From positions 372,001 through 436,000 of the forward strand of contig DATCTN010000031.1 in assembly GCA_036567965.1 (NCBI GenBank): a DNA stretch of 64,000 nucleotides, read 5' to 3'. Numbering within the stretch: the stretch's first letter is position 1; the number at the start of each line of letters is the position of its first letter. The stretch is from Candidatus Kryptoniota bacterium (lineage in GTDB: Bacteria; Bacteroidota; Ignavibacteria; Kryptoniales; JAKASW01). Position numbers and translations under genes: made by a program. The notes below the pieces were generated by a model, which searched no databases, had not been told where the DNA came from, and saw only the letters and a program-made list of their open reading frames with translations. Below are positions 29,306 to 37,238 of the stretch, piece by piece.

Positions 29306-29929
29306 TTGGAAGCGCTCAGAAAGGATCCAAGCGGATACAAAGAATTCAAGTTCGACATGCTTATGGCAAATCCACCATTTGCTGGCGACATAAAAGAATC
29401 TCGCATCATTCACAAATACGAGCTCGGCTATAATGAAAAGAATAAGCCGAAGTCGAAAGTTGGGCGCGACATCCTGTTCATCGAAAGGAACCTTGACTTG
29501 ATAAAACCAGGCGGCCGGATGGCGATAGTCCTGCCCCAGGGAAGGTTCAACAACACTTCGGACAAAGAGATAAGGGAATTCATTTCTGAACGCGCACGCA
29601 TCATCGCCGTGGTTGGCTTACATGTGAATACTTTCAAGCCTCACACAGGAACGAAGACGAGCGTTCTGTTCCTGCAGAAGTGGGACGAAAGGCTCTGCCC
29701 GAAGAAGGAAGACTACCCGATCTTCTTTGCCGTATCGGAAAAGTCCGGCAAGGATAATTCGGGTGAGTATGTCTATGTCAAGAACGGCGAAGGCAAACCC
29801 AAATTAGATCTAAACGGACACTTCATAGTGGATCATGACCTCCACGATCAGGGAGGGGAGTTGCCAAAGGGAATTGCGGAAGAGTTTGTCGAGTGGGCGA
29901 AGAAAGAAAAACTGAGCTTCTGGAAGTAA
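29306..29929 (+). CDS. C-terminal fragment: catalytic half of the N6-adenine methyltransferase
   Basis: 207 residues if translated from an in-frame TTG at 29306. It contains catalytic motif IV NPPF (29369-29380), the downstream LDLIKPGGRMAIVLPQGRF strand and the HTGTKTSVLFLQ segment typical of type I M subunits. Alone it lacks the SAM-binding motif and cannot methylate. hsdS starts three bases after its stop. Confidence 0.8.
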   Translation: MEALRKDPSGYKEFKFDMLMANPPFAGDIKESRIIHKYELGYNEKNKPKSKVGRDILFIERNLDLIKPGGRMAIVLPQGRFNNTSDKEIREFISERARIIAVVGLHVNTFKPHTGTKTSVLFLQKWDERLCPKKEDYPIFFAVSEKSGKDNSGEYVYVKNGEGKPKLDLNGHFIVDHDLHDQGGELPKGIAEEFVEWAKKEKLSFWK

Positions 29930-29932
29930 TCA

Positions 29933-31342
29933 ATGAAAGTCTCGGTTGCTCGATTTTCTGAATCCTCAAGAAATGATAGAATTGACTCTGAGTTCTTCAG
30001 GGACGATTACGTCAAAGACGTATCGATGGTCTCGGGAAAGCGGTGTGATAGTATTAGGTCGGTCGCTTCTGTTTCGGATGGGAATCACTTGAAAATCGCC
30101 GAAGAGTTTACCGACTCTCCTGGAGTAAGGTACCTGCGAGGACAGGATCTATCTACGGATATGGTATTGAGTGATAGGAACGTTGTGTTTATTCCAGACG
30201 ACTTCTTCCGTAGGCTCAAGCGTTCACACATATTTAGAAATGATATTCTGATTACAATTGTTGGGGCGAACACGGGCCTTGTTGGCCTAGTTTTCTCACC
30301 GCCGCAAAAACTCGTCGCAAGCTGTAAACTCGGAATAATCAGACCCACGAAGAGTATTCTTCCCGGCTATCTTTATTCGTTTCTCGCAGGCAGGTATGGC
30401 CAGAGCCAAGTGTTTAGGTCAATTCGCGGAGGTGGTCAGACTGGTCTGATTTTGCCGGATTTGAAGAAACTTGTGGTCGTTCGATTCGAAAAAGAGTTTG
30501 AGTGTCAGATTCACGAAGTTGCCACAAAGGCGCACTCCATGATTGCCAGTTCAACCCAAGTGTACAAGGCCGAAGAGCAACGTCTACTGAAGCTGTTAGG
30601 GTTTGCAAATTGGAGACCTCGAAAGCAACTCTCATTCGTCCGGAATTTCTCCATGTCGACTGAAGGTCATCGTATCGACGCCGAGTACTTCCAGCCAATG
30701 TACGATGAGACTCTAAGAACAATTAAGAATTACAGACACGGGTTTGGATTCGTATCGGAGTTATTCAAATCAAACAAAGCCGGTTTCAAAGTAAAACGGG
30801 ATGCACTGTATCAGTATGTGGAAATCGGCTCGGTAGATACTTCTTCAGGACAAATCGAGCCACTTTCTTTGTACGAAAAAGATTTGCCGGCAAATGCAAA
30901 AATCAAATTGAATAAAGGTGATCTGATAATTTCGAAGGTTCGCACTTATCGAGGTGCGGTTGCGATTGTCCAGAGTGACGACCTCATCGGAAGTGGAGCT
31001 TTCACTGTGTTGCAGGAGTCCAAGAAAATTAACAAAGAGACAGCTTATGTGTTTTTTAAGTCTGCTCCCATTTTAAACCTGTCTTTGAAGTATAATGCAG
31101 GCACCTCATATCCCGTTATTGACGAGACCGACATTTTAGGTTTACCGTTTCCGCTTATTCCTGTCAAGGTACAGCAAGCTATCAGGTCCAAAATTACAGA
31201 AATGTATGAAACCAGGGCACTCTCAAAGCGTCTTCTTGAGATTGCCAAGCGTGGCGTCGAGATGGCGATTGAAAAGAATGAGAAGGAGGCGGAGATGTGG
31301 ATGAATAAAGAGCTGCAGGCGATAGACAAAGGGCAACAATAG
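29933..31342 (+). CDS. hsdS: Type I-like restriction specificity subunit
   Basis: A 469-residue S subunit with two target-recognition halves. The first (about 1-225) contains RYLRGQDL, NDILITIVGANTG and GGGQTGLIL; the second (about 235-430) contains YVEIGSVD, KGDLIISKVRTYRGAVAIV and NAGTSYPVIDETDI. Each is followed by a helical spacer. The split sets the bipartite DNA target of the neighbouring nuclease-methyltransferase. The two halves are quite different in sequence, implying an asymmetric site. The start ATG is 4 bases after the methyltransferase stop. The next gene begins 2 bases after its stop. Confidence 0.9.
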   Translation: MKVSVARFSESSRNDRIDSEFFRDDYVKDVSMVSGKRCDSIRSVASVSDGNHLKIAEEFTDSPGVRYLRGQDLSTDMVLSDRNVVFIPDDFFRRLKRSHIFRNDILITIVGANTGLVGLVFSPPQKLVASCKLGIIRPTKSILPGYLYSFLAGRYGQSQVFRSIRGGGQTGLILPDLKKLVVVRFEKEFECQIHEVATKAHSMIASSTQVYKAEEQRLLKLLGFANWRPRKQLSFVRNFSMSTEGHRIDAEYFQPMYDETLRTIKNYRHGFGFVSELFKSNKAGFKVKRDALYQYVEIGSVDTSSGQIEPLSLYEKDLPANAKIKLNKGDLIISKVRTYRGAVAIVQSDDLIGSGAFTVLQESKKINKETAYVFFKSAPILNLSLKYNAGTSYPVIDETDILGLPFPLIPVKVQQAIRSKITEMYETRALSKRLLEIAKRGVEMAIEKNEKEAEMWMNKELQAIDKGQQ

Positions 31343-31344
31343 AA

Positions 31345-32202
31345 TTGCTCTACTACGGCATCAAACCTGAATCGCTCGGTCAACTCGGAGTTTTGGGTCG
31401 TCAAATATGTCAGTGTGAAGAAAGAGTTGTTGAACTGAAGGTCAAATTCCTGAGACCCTACGGAGTGGCTTATCTCGACCAGATGATGTTATACGACAAG
31501 GGTGCTCAGAGGCGGAAAAATCTCGTCTCCACTTACCCGAATGTTAATCGATACTTGAAGCAAAGCGGTTTCAAGCACCTCCATCCGAAAGCGATCTGCG
31601 ATAAGCCATTTCCCCAAGAGGACATCATCAAGGTAAAGAGGTTTAAAGGAGAACCTCTCGATGTGGAGGCTGCTGTGGTAAGGTGGTTAAGGAAGGAGGT
31701 TATCCCTTGTCTACCCACATTGTCTCCGCGCGTACACAAGCAAATCGTGGAGAACCTCTGGGAAATCGTGCATAATGGACTAAAGCACGGCCACGGAACA
31801 CATGGCGTCACTGCCGCCGGGCAATTTTATCCGAAGATGGGTTACTTTGAAATCGCATTCTATGATAGGGGATATGGCATTCCGGGTCGGGTCAGGGACT
31901 TTGGAGCTCTTGGCGGAAATAGTCCTGATTCTGATTGCATCACTTGGGCGTTAGAGAAAGGTCACTCAACCGAACCGGTCGACCAGTCGGCAGGACTGGG
32001 TTTGCATCTTTTGCGCCAATTCCTTATGCTGAACGGTGGTTTGCTTCAAATTGTGTCGGGAAACGGATACTTACAGCATTCAGGTGGGGATTTAATGCCT
32101 ATTCATACCGAGACAATGCGAAACTCTATTGACGGGACTCTCGTTAATATTCGTGTAATTTATGACGATAAACTATATAAGATGGCAGGAGAAGATTTAT
32201 GA
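31345..32202 (+). CDS. GHKL-fold ATPase (histidine-kinase-like, no HisKA)
   Basis: A 285-residue protein. An N-terminal ~120-residue region of unknown fold precedes a GHKL ATP-binding domain: N-box ENLWEIVHNGLKHG (136-149), G1 box FYDRGYGIP (172-180) and G2 box SAGLGLHLL (215-223). There is no phospho-acceptor His domain, so it resembles anti-sigma kinases of the SpoIIAB/RsbW type or MutL/Hsp90-like ATPases rather than a sensor kinase. The start is TTG at 31345, 2 bases after hsdS, with AAAGGG upstream. A 4-base ATGA overlap joins it to the STAS-like gene, so the two products are probably partners. Confidence 0.85.
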   Translation: MLYYGIKPESLGQLGVLGRQICQCEERVVELKVKFLRPYGVAYLDQMMLYDKGAQRRKNLVSTYPNVNRYLKQSGFKHLHPKAICDKPFPQEDIIKVKRFKGEPLDVEAAVVRWLRKEVIPCLPTLSPRVHKQIVENLWEIVHNGLKHGHGTHGVTAAGQFYPKMGYFEIAFYDRGYGIPGRVRDFGALGGNSPDSDCITWALEKGHSTEPVDQSAGLGLHLLRQFLMLNGGLLQIVSGNGYLQHSGGDLMPIHTETMRNSIDGTLVNIRVIYDDKLYKMAGEDL

Positions 32203-32558
32203 ACACAATACGAGTTGTTAAACTGTTCGATAATCCTGTCTTGCTCGCTCCCGAAAAGGGAGAGGAGCTTTGTACGAAGATCAAAGCTGGTCTGAAGCGT
32301 TTCGGAAATGTGAAGGTTGATTTCGCGGGGTACGAATTTATTTCGAGTGCGTTTCTCAACAGGGCATTCGGGCAGCTCTGCATCGACTTGGACCTGGATA
32401 CGGAGGAGTTTCACGAGAAGGTACAAATTATGAGTCTGAGTCAAGATGATGTTGACGACCTTGAACTTGCAATTGACAATGCGCAATTCCGCCGCAAACT
32501 TATCAAGCAGGGCGTTACAGATATAGGAGAATATTTCGCGTCACGACTTCCCGCGTAG
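32199..32558 (+). CDS. STAS-like domain protein (DUF4325 type)
   Basis: A 119-residue single-domain protein. KVDFAGYEFISSAFLNRAFG (about 39-58) resembles the central strand-turn-helix of STAS anti-anti-sigma factors, where SpoIIAA has its phosphorylatable DSSG. Here the turn is ISSA, with Ser49 and Ser50 as possible acceptors but without the Asp. The fit to DUF4325 is by pattern only. It overlaps the upstream ATPase gene by 4 bases and lies 7 bases before the PIN gene, which suggests a kinase-like ATPase/STAS switch controlling a third component. Confidence 0.75.
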   Translation: MNTIRVVKLFDNPVLLAPEKGEELCTKIKAGLKRFGNVKVDFAGYEFISSAFLNRAFGQLCIDLDLDTEEFHEKVQIMSLSQDDVDDLELAIDNAQFRRKLIKQGVTDIGEYFASRLPA

Positions 32559-32565
32559 GTGCTAC

Positions 32566-33180
32566 GTGGCGATAGTCGTGGACGGATTGAAATTGGTGGA
32601 ATCAAAGAGGAGGCTTTCCAAGGAAGCCTTTTTTGTTGATACGAATGTTGTAATAGATTTCAAAGACCCCTTTGGCAGGACAAGCATTGACCGCACCATT
32701 GAGAGACGACACGGTGAGATTTCAAGCATAGTAGGTTATCTGAAGTCATCCGGGATCAAGAGCCTAAGCACGGTCAGTGTTATCTTAGAATACTACAAGA
32801 ACATTCAAGTGGGTTTCTATAAAGTGCGAACGGGAAACGAACAATTCCAGATTCGGGACTTCAAACGACTTCGCGACAAGGATATCGATTTTATGAATGC
32901 ATGGGATCTTCAAATGAAAATGCTCAAGCGTACTTTTACGAGGAATTTCCCGGTGTACGATGGTTCACCCAACCCGGGGGAAACAGTTCTGAATTTTGCG
33001 GGCGGGAGCTTGGATTTCGGCGACCACCTTCTCTACGAGACCGTGACTGTGTCGCCTAGGAACTTATGGTGCATTTTCTCCAACGACAGTGATTTTTATT
33101 CGCTCCCCGACGAAATCTTTCTACTGACCAATAACGAGGAGATTATCAAATCAGCCGAGAAAAACGGGAAGCTTTACTGA
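32566..33180 (+). CDS. PIN-fold nuclease-like protein
   Basis: A 204-residue protein with the acidic pattern of PIN-domain ribonucleases: Asp25 in FFVDTNVVIDF, Glu75 in SVILEYYK, Asp150/Asp153 in GGSLDFGDHLL, and Asp174/Asp176 in IFSNDSDFYSLP. That would place four carboxylates around a metal site. The start is GTG at 32566, with AGGTG at 32557-32561 overlapping the STAS stop codon. No antitoxin of the usual VapB type is adjacent; instead the gene ends an ATPase-STAS pair. It may act on RNA or DNA and may be released or inhibited by the upstream switch. Confidence 0.75.
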   Translation: MAIVVDGLKLVESKRRLSKEAFFVDTNVVIDFKDPFGRTSIDRTIERRHGEISSIVGYLKSSGIKSLSTVSVILEYYKNIQVGFYKVRTGNEQFQIRDFKRLRDKDIDFMNAWDLQMKMLKRTFTRNFPVYDGSPNPGETVLNFAGGSLDFGDHLLYETVTVSPRNLWCIFSNDSDFYSLPDEIFLLTNNEEIIKSAEKNGKLY

Positions 33181-33228
33181 GAAACATGAAGAGTTGATCC
33201 TCTCTTTTCCTTCGTCTCGGTCCGGGAT

Positions 33229-33894
33229 TTAGTTCATCAGCTTACCTTGCTTCTCGCCGAGGGCTTTCACTACCTCGTCGATATACATCTCCTCCGGCAT
33301 CGCTCCCTCGAAATGACGCGTTTCGTTTATCACGATCCTCGGCACGCCGCGTACGTTGTATTTCATTGAAAGATCCGGGAACTCCGTGGCTTCCACCATG
33401 TCCGCCTTTATGTTCTCGTTGACAAAGGCGAACTGGTGTCCGGTAACCACAGCTCGCGGGCAGTACGGACATGTCGGCGTGACGAATACCTGTATGTGAA
33501 CAGGCTGGTCCACTGTTTTCAGTTTTTCTATTGTGAGGTCGCTCAGTCCATGACTGCCGGTAGAGATCATTTCAATGTCCTCGAGCACGGATGAAAACTC
33601 GTAACCCGAAGGAATGCCGTAATATCTGATGCCATAATCCCTGTCCGGCGAGGCAATAACTATTGCCGGAATCTTGTCGATCTTATAAAGCCCGACTTTG
33701 TCCTTGTCTGTCAGAAAATTGTAGACTTCTAGTGTAAACTTATCCGACAGCGCGGCCAATTCTTCAAGTATCTGGCGCGTCTCTTTGCAATACTGGCATT
33801 CCAGGGATTGAGTGAAGATTATTATCTTGACCGGATTCACAAGCACTGCGAACCTCTTTTTAATTTCCTCTTGTGCCTGATGGTCTAGAAACAT
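33229..33894 (-). CDS. Protein disulfide oxidoreductase with two CxxC sites (PDO-like)
   Basis: A 221-residue protein of two thioredoxin folds: CQYC (Cys33, Cys36) in the first and CPYC (Cys142, Cys145) in the second, matching the archaeal/thermophile PDO and AhpF N-terminal layout. The GVPRIVINE cis-Pro loop is present in the second fold and KIPAIVI in the first. The start is ATG 33894 with AAAGGAAA upstream; the frame is open further upstream without support. It is downstream of the sigma/anti-sigma genes on the same strand, as redox proteins often are in thiol-stress regulons. Confidence 0.85.
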   Translation of the reverse strand: MFLDHQAQEEIKKRFAVLVNPVKIIIFTQSLECQYCKETRQILEELAALSDKFTLEVYNFLTDKDKVGLYKIDKIPAIVIASPDRDYGIRYYGIPSGYEFSSVLEDIEMISTGSHGLSDLTIEKLKTVDQPVHIQVFVTPTCPYCPRAVVTGHQFAFVNENIKADMVEATEFPDLSMKYNVRGVPRIVINETRHFEGAMPEEMYIDEVVKALGEKQGKLMN

Positions 33895-34067
33895 ATCATT
33901 TCCTTTCAAAAGACATTTTAATCCAGCTGGAAAAATGAGACTCCCCAATCGCACTCTTGGTGCCGACGCGGAGGTGTCAATCGATGCACCTACACTAAAC
34001 ACTGCGGCTACTGTACCGAGAGTGCGCTTCTCAAGTATTCTGGAGTGTGACGACCTGGACCTGCGGG

Positions 34068-34268
34068 TTACGCCGGCTTCTGCTGCTCTTTGTAAGTTGA
34101 AAATTTAAACGGGACGTACAGCGGGCAAAAACCAAGCACTCCGGTTACAAGAGGAATCAATCCGAGCCAACCCCATGCTGTCGCGGGCCCCCAAAAAACC
34201 AGACTCACCACGATAAATCCGACTACGATTCTTATCCACCTGTCAACTTTTCCGATGTTTCTCTTCAT
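34068..34268 (-). CDS. DUF2892-type small inner-membrane protein
   Basis: A 66-residue protein starting MKRNIGKVDRWIRIVVG, with two membrane segments and LIPLVTGVLGFCPLY, the hallmark of DUF2892/YgaP membrane domains. It often accompanies rhodanese or thioredoxin-type proteins. The ATG at 34268 has GGAGA 7 bases upstream; a longer frame to 34292 is less likely. It sits between the anti-sigma factor and the disulfide oxidoreductase genes on the same strand. Confidence 0.85.
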   Translation of the reverse strand: MKRNIGKVDRWIRIVVGFIVVSLVFWGPATAWGWLGLIPLVTGVLGFCPLYVPFKFSTYKEQQKPA

Positions 34269-34322
34269 TGCAGTCTCCAATAGTTTTGTCAATCGGTATG
34301 ATGCAATAGAAAGGGTGAGGAT

Positions 34323-34589
34323 TCAGCGAGAGTGCTTCTTTGGAATTGAAATCTTGATGGGTTGTTCCAGGTCCAATCTGGCGAGAATCTCCTTGACGCG
34401 AGAGCCCTTCATCTCCACATCACAGTTCCTGTATAGTATTATCGTCTTCTTTAGCGAATCGTAATACGCGGCGCAATCAGGACAGTGCTCCAGATGTTCC
34501 CTCAACTTTCTGCACGTTGGAGAGGTAAGGTCACGGTCAACCTTTTCGCACATCTCGAGGAGATATTTCTTGTGGTCGATTAATTTCAC
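34323..34589 (-). CDS. Zinc-finger anti-sigma factor (ZAS/RsrA-like)
   Basis: An 88-residue protein with a ZAS-type motif HLEHCPDC (His32-x3-Cys36-x2-Cys39), an N-terminal Cys14 at the position used by RsrA-type redox sensors, plus Cys26 and Cys55. No transmembrane segment is present, so it is a soluble anti-sigma factor. It overlaps the sigma gene by 4 bases (ATGA, 34586-34589). Thiol oxidation may release the sigma factor, by analogy with RsrA/SigR of Streptomyces. Confidence 0.85.
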   Translation of the reverse strand: MKLIDHKKYLLEMCEKVDRDLTSPTCRKLREHLEHCPDCAAYYDSLKKTIILYRNCDVEMKGSRVKEILARLDLEQPIKISIPKKHSR

Positions 34590-35155
34590 TTTGAAAAATA
34601 ACTGTTGAGTTCGTTTCTCAAAAATAATCTTGCCCGATGGAGTCTGGACTTAACTGCGGGAACCGATAATTTGAGCGATTTTCCCACCTCTTCGGTCGAA
34701 AGCCCTTCGACGTCTCTCATCACGAATACGATGCGATATTCGAGAGGAAGTTTCTGAATTGCATTGTCGAGAAATGCGCGCAGCTCCTTGTTGACGACGG
34801 CATCTTGGGGAGTCTCCCCCCAATGTGGAACCTGCAGTTCTCCTGTGCCACCGAATAAATTGCTCTCTTCAAGCGAAACGACCGGATCGTGGGATTTCTT
34901 TCGGTGCATCATGAGGCAATTGTTTGTCACGATCCTGTACAGCCATGTCGAGAATTTGGAATTTCCCGAAAAGGACTTTAGTCCCCTCCAGACATTGATG
35001 AATGTTTCCTGGAGGACTTCTTCAGCCTTCTCAGGGTCCCGGCAAATTTTGAATGAGAAACTATACACAAGCTGCTCGTACTTCTTGACCAGCTGTCCGA
35101 ATGCGCGCTTATCCCCCGCGCGGGCTAACTCAATGAGTGTCGAGTCTTCTTTCAA
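34586..35155 (-). CDS. ECF-type RNA polymerase sigma factor
   Basis: A 189-residue sigma-70 family protein with region 2 (LVKKYEQLVYSFSFKI; EEVLQETFINVWRGL; FSTWLYRIVTNNCL) and region 4 (LPLEYRIVFVMRDVEGLSTEEVG; VPAVKSRLHRAR). The linker is short, as in extracytoplasmic-function sigma factors. The start codon appears to be TTG (35155) without a strong Shine-Dalgarno. It heads the operon sigma, anti-sigma, DUF2892, disulfide oxidoreductase. Confidence 0.93.
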   Translation of the reverse strand: MKEDSTLIELARAGDKRAFGQLVKKYEQLVYSFSFKICRDPEKAEEVLQETFINVWRGLKSFSGNSKFSTWLYRIVTNNCLMMHRKKSHDPVVSLEESNLFGGTGELQVPHWGETPQDAVVNKELRAFLDNAIQKLPLEYRIVFVMRDVEGLSTEEVGKSLKLSVPAVKSRLHRARLFLRNELNSYFSK

Positions 35156-35303
35156 TGAATAAACGATCGGTTTATCTAGAGTAATTTCAAGATTCAGCTT
35201 TCAAGCAAAAAGTCTTCAGCGATCAAGGATCAAATGAGTATATGCGGTTTTGTCTTGGCTGGGAGAAGTCCTTTTGTGAGTTCACCCGGCGATTCTGTAA
35301 ATA

Positions 35304-36182
35304 TCATAGCCCCATCGTCCTGGCTGCTGCCATATACGTGTTCTTCATCAGCATCGAAATCGTCATTGCCCCGACGCCACCCGGAACAGGAGTGATCCAA
35401 CCCGCGACTTCTTTCGCTTCCTCAAAGTCCACGTCGCCCACCAAACCGCCGGGAGTTCTGTTAATCCCAACATCAAGAACAGCCGCGCCCGGCTTTATGA
35501 AATTTCCTTTGATGAAATTTGCCTTACCCATAACGGCAACGAGTATATCCGCTTCTCTGCAAACGGCGTCGAGGTTCTCGGTCCTCGAATGCGCCACCGT
35601 AACAGTTGCATTCTTCGAAAGCAGCAAAGCTGCCGTCGGCTTCCCTCCGAGATTTGATCTGCCGACCACAACCGCCCTCTTGCCTGATACCTCGATGTTG
35701 TATCTCTCGAGGAGTATCATCATTCCGTAAGGAGTGCACGGAAGGAAGAGCTTCTTGCTCATAATCTCATCCCAGGCTTTTGCCTCAGTAAACTTCCCGA
35801 TGTTGAAAGGGTGAAGCGCATCCACATCTTTCGACGGATCGATTGCTTCTATTACCATGTACTCGTTGATGTGTTTCGGAAGAGGCATTTGGACGAGAAT
35901 CCCGTGAACTCTCTTGTCGCTGTTGAATTCCTCGACCCTTGAAATTACCGCGTCTTGAGACGAGTCTTCCGGCATTTTCTCGGTTATCGAATAAAAACCC
36001 AGCGCGGCGCAGGCCTTCGATTTATTCTGTACGTAAACCTGTGAGGCGGGATTGTCTCCCACGAGAATGAATGCGAGACCTGGAGTTGTTCCGTTATGCT
36101 GTTTCAACTTATCCGTCAGTGCCTTCACCTCATCCTTGATTTCCTGTGAGATTATCTTGCCGTCTATAATTTTCGCGGTCAT
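35304..36182 (-). CDS. folD: Methylenetetrahydrofolate dehydrogenase/cyclohydrolase
   Basis: Bifunctional enzyme interconverting 5,10-methylene-, methenyl- and 10-formyl-tetrahydrofolate. The catalytic Lys54 is in YVQNKSKAC; GILVQMPLPKHI, DVDALHPFNIG, CTPYGMMILLERY, VVGRSNLGGKPTA and PVPGGVGAMTISML are all present. Length is 292 residues. Its start overlaps the ymdB stop by 4 bases, so the pair is one transcription unit. Confidence 0.97.
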   Translation of the reverse strand: MTAKIIDGKIISQEIKDEVKALTDKLKQHNGTTPGLAFILVGDNPASQVYVQNKSKACAALGFYSITEKMPEDSSQDAVISRVEEFNSDKRVHGILVQMPLPKHINEYMVIEAIDPSKDVDALHPFNIGKFTEAKAWDEIMSKKLFLPCTPYGMMILLERYNIEVSGKRAVVVGRSNLGGKPTAALLLSKNATVTVAHSRTENLDAVCREADILVAVMGKANFIKGNFIKPGAAVLDVGINRTPGGLVGDVDFEEAKEVAGWITPVPGGVGAMTISMLMKNTYMAAARTMGL

Positions 36183-37006
36183 CCTGCGGACCCGGTTGGT
36201 TGTTCGGCTGAGAAGGGAGGGTAAAAAATTCTCTGGATACTCACCGATTTCCCCGTTGATTTGTCTATCGTAAAAGCGACCGCCGCCAACTTCGCCTCAT
36301 TCTCCGCCGCCTCATACCGCGCCGGAGTAGCATAAATAAATCGTTTGAGAGCGCTTTCTTTTTTCATTCCGATTATCGAGTCGTATGGACCGGTCATTCC
36401 CACATCCGTTATGTATGCTGTGCCGTTAGGCAGGACTCTTTCATCCGCAGTCTGGATATGCGAGTGCGTTCCGATCACGGCACTTACTTTCCCATCGAGG
36501 TACCAACCCATCGCAACTTTTTCGGCTGTCGCTTCCGCGTGCATATCTACGACAATCAGGTTAGTCTCGGATTTTATTTTCTCCAGCGCCCAATCCGAAG
36601 TGCGGAACGGACAATCTATCGGGTACATGAATGTTCTTCCTTGAAGATTTAGTACCGCGATCTTTCCTTTCTGTCCGAGATCGTAAACCACGAACCCAGA
36701 TCCGTAAGAGCCCTTCGGAAAATTCAAAGGACGGAGAAGATTTTTCTCCTGCATCATGTATTCGTGGACTTGAAACTTGTCCCAGATATGATTGCCGCTG
36801 GTGATAACATTCACGCCCGAAGCGTAAAGCTTCTGAGCCAGTTTGTCAGTGATGCCTTTTCCATCGGCGGCATTCTCACCATTGGCGATTACAAAATCTA
36901 TCGAGTGCTTGTCTATAAAGCTCCGAAGGAAGTTCGAGACCATCCCCATTCCCGGATTGCCCACGATGTCTCCCACGAAAAGAACGTTCAGCGTCTCCAG
37001 AGTCAT
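36179..37006 (-). CDS. ymdB: YmdB-family metallophosphoesterase
   Basis: A 275-residue calcineurin-like phosphoesterase of the TIGR00282 family. NVLFVGDIVGNPG (7-19), NGENAADGKG, SGNHIWDK and GTHSHIQTADE give the metal ligands. B. subtilis YmdB hydrolyses 2',3'-cyclic nucleotides and affects biofilm and sporulation choices. The ATG at 37006 is chosen from family homology; the frame is open to 37180 but that extension is not conserved in style. It overlaps folD by 4 bases. Confidence 0.93.
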   Translation of the reverse strand: MTLETLNVLFVGDIVGNPGMGMVSNFLRSFIDKHSIDFVIANGENAADGKGITDKLAQKLYASGVNVITSGNHIWDKFQVHEYMMQEKNLLRPLNFPKGSYGSGFVVYDLGQKGKIAVLNLQGRTFMYPIDCPFRTSDWALEKIKSETNLIVVDMHAEATAEKVAMGWYLDGKVSAVIGTHSHIQTADERVLPNGTAYITDVGMTGPYDSIIGMKKESALKRFIYATPARYEAAENEAKLAAVAFTIDKSTGKSVSIQRIFYPPFSAEQPTGSAG

Positions 37007-37238
37007 TCCTTTTATGCAAAATATAACGGAAGAACACGTAAAATAGAAGACTTTTGAAGAGTCTGGCTCTATTCGAGGCAAATTAACCGGGTGTTTGTTC
37101 CCATTTGCCACCCGTTTCGGCGTCATCCACAATTCCATTCGCGTAATTCTTTCGTTTTTCCCCCATAACTGTCGGCACAACCATTGATGATAATGAATCC
37201 AGTATGAGGAATTTTACAAATAGATTGGAGCAGAAGAG

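Larger units (their letters stand above)
27845..29929 (+). pseudogene. Nuclease-methyltransferase (type I/BcgI-like RM) gene interrupted by one in-frame TGA
   Basis: Two open segments lie in the same frame, separated by a single TGA at 29246-29248; between the TGA and the next Met codon the frame stays open with family-like sequence. Read through, the product is 694 residues: an HsdR_N-type PD-(D/E)xK domain at the N-terminus, an N6-adenine methyltransferase domain in the middle, and a normal C-terminus. The context DYDR-stop-NETV matches family sequence where I expect Trp (DYDRWNE), so TGG to TGA is the simplest cause. Other genes here use TGA as a normal stop (gatB, tpiA excepted), so recoding of the genome is excluded. 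The enzyme is probably inactive unless there is readthrough or a sequencing error. Confidence 0.8.
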
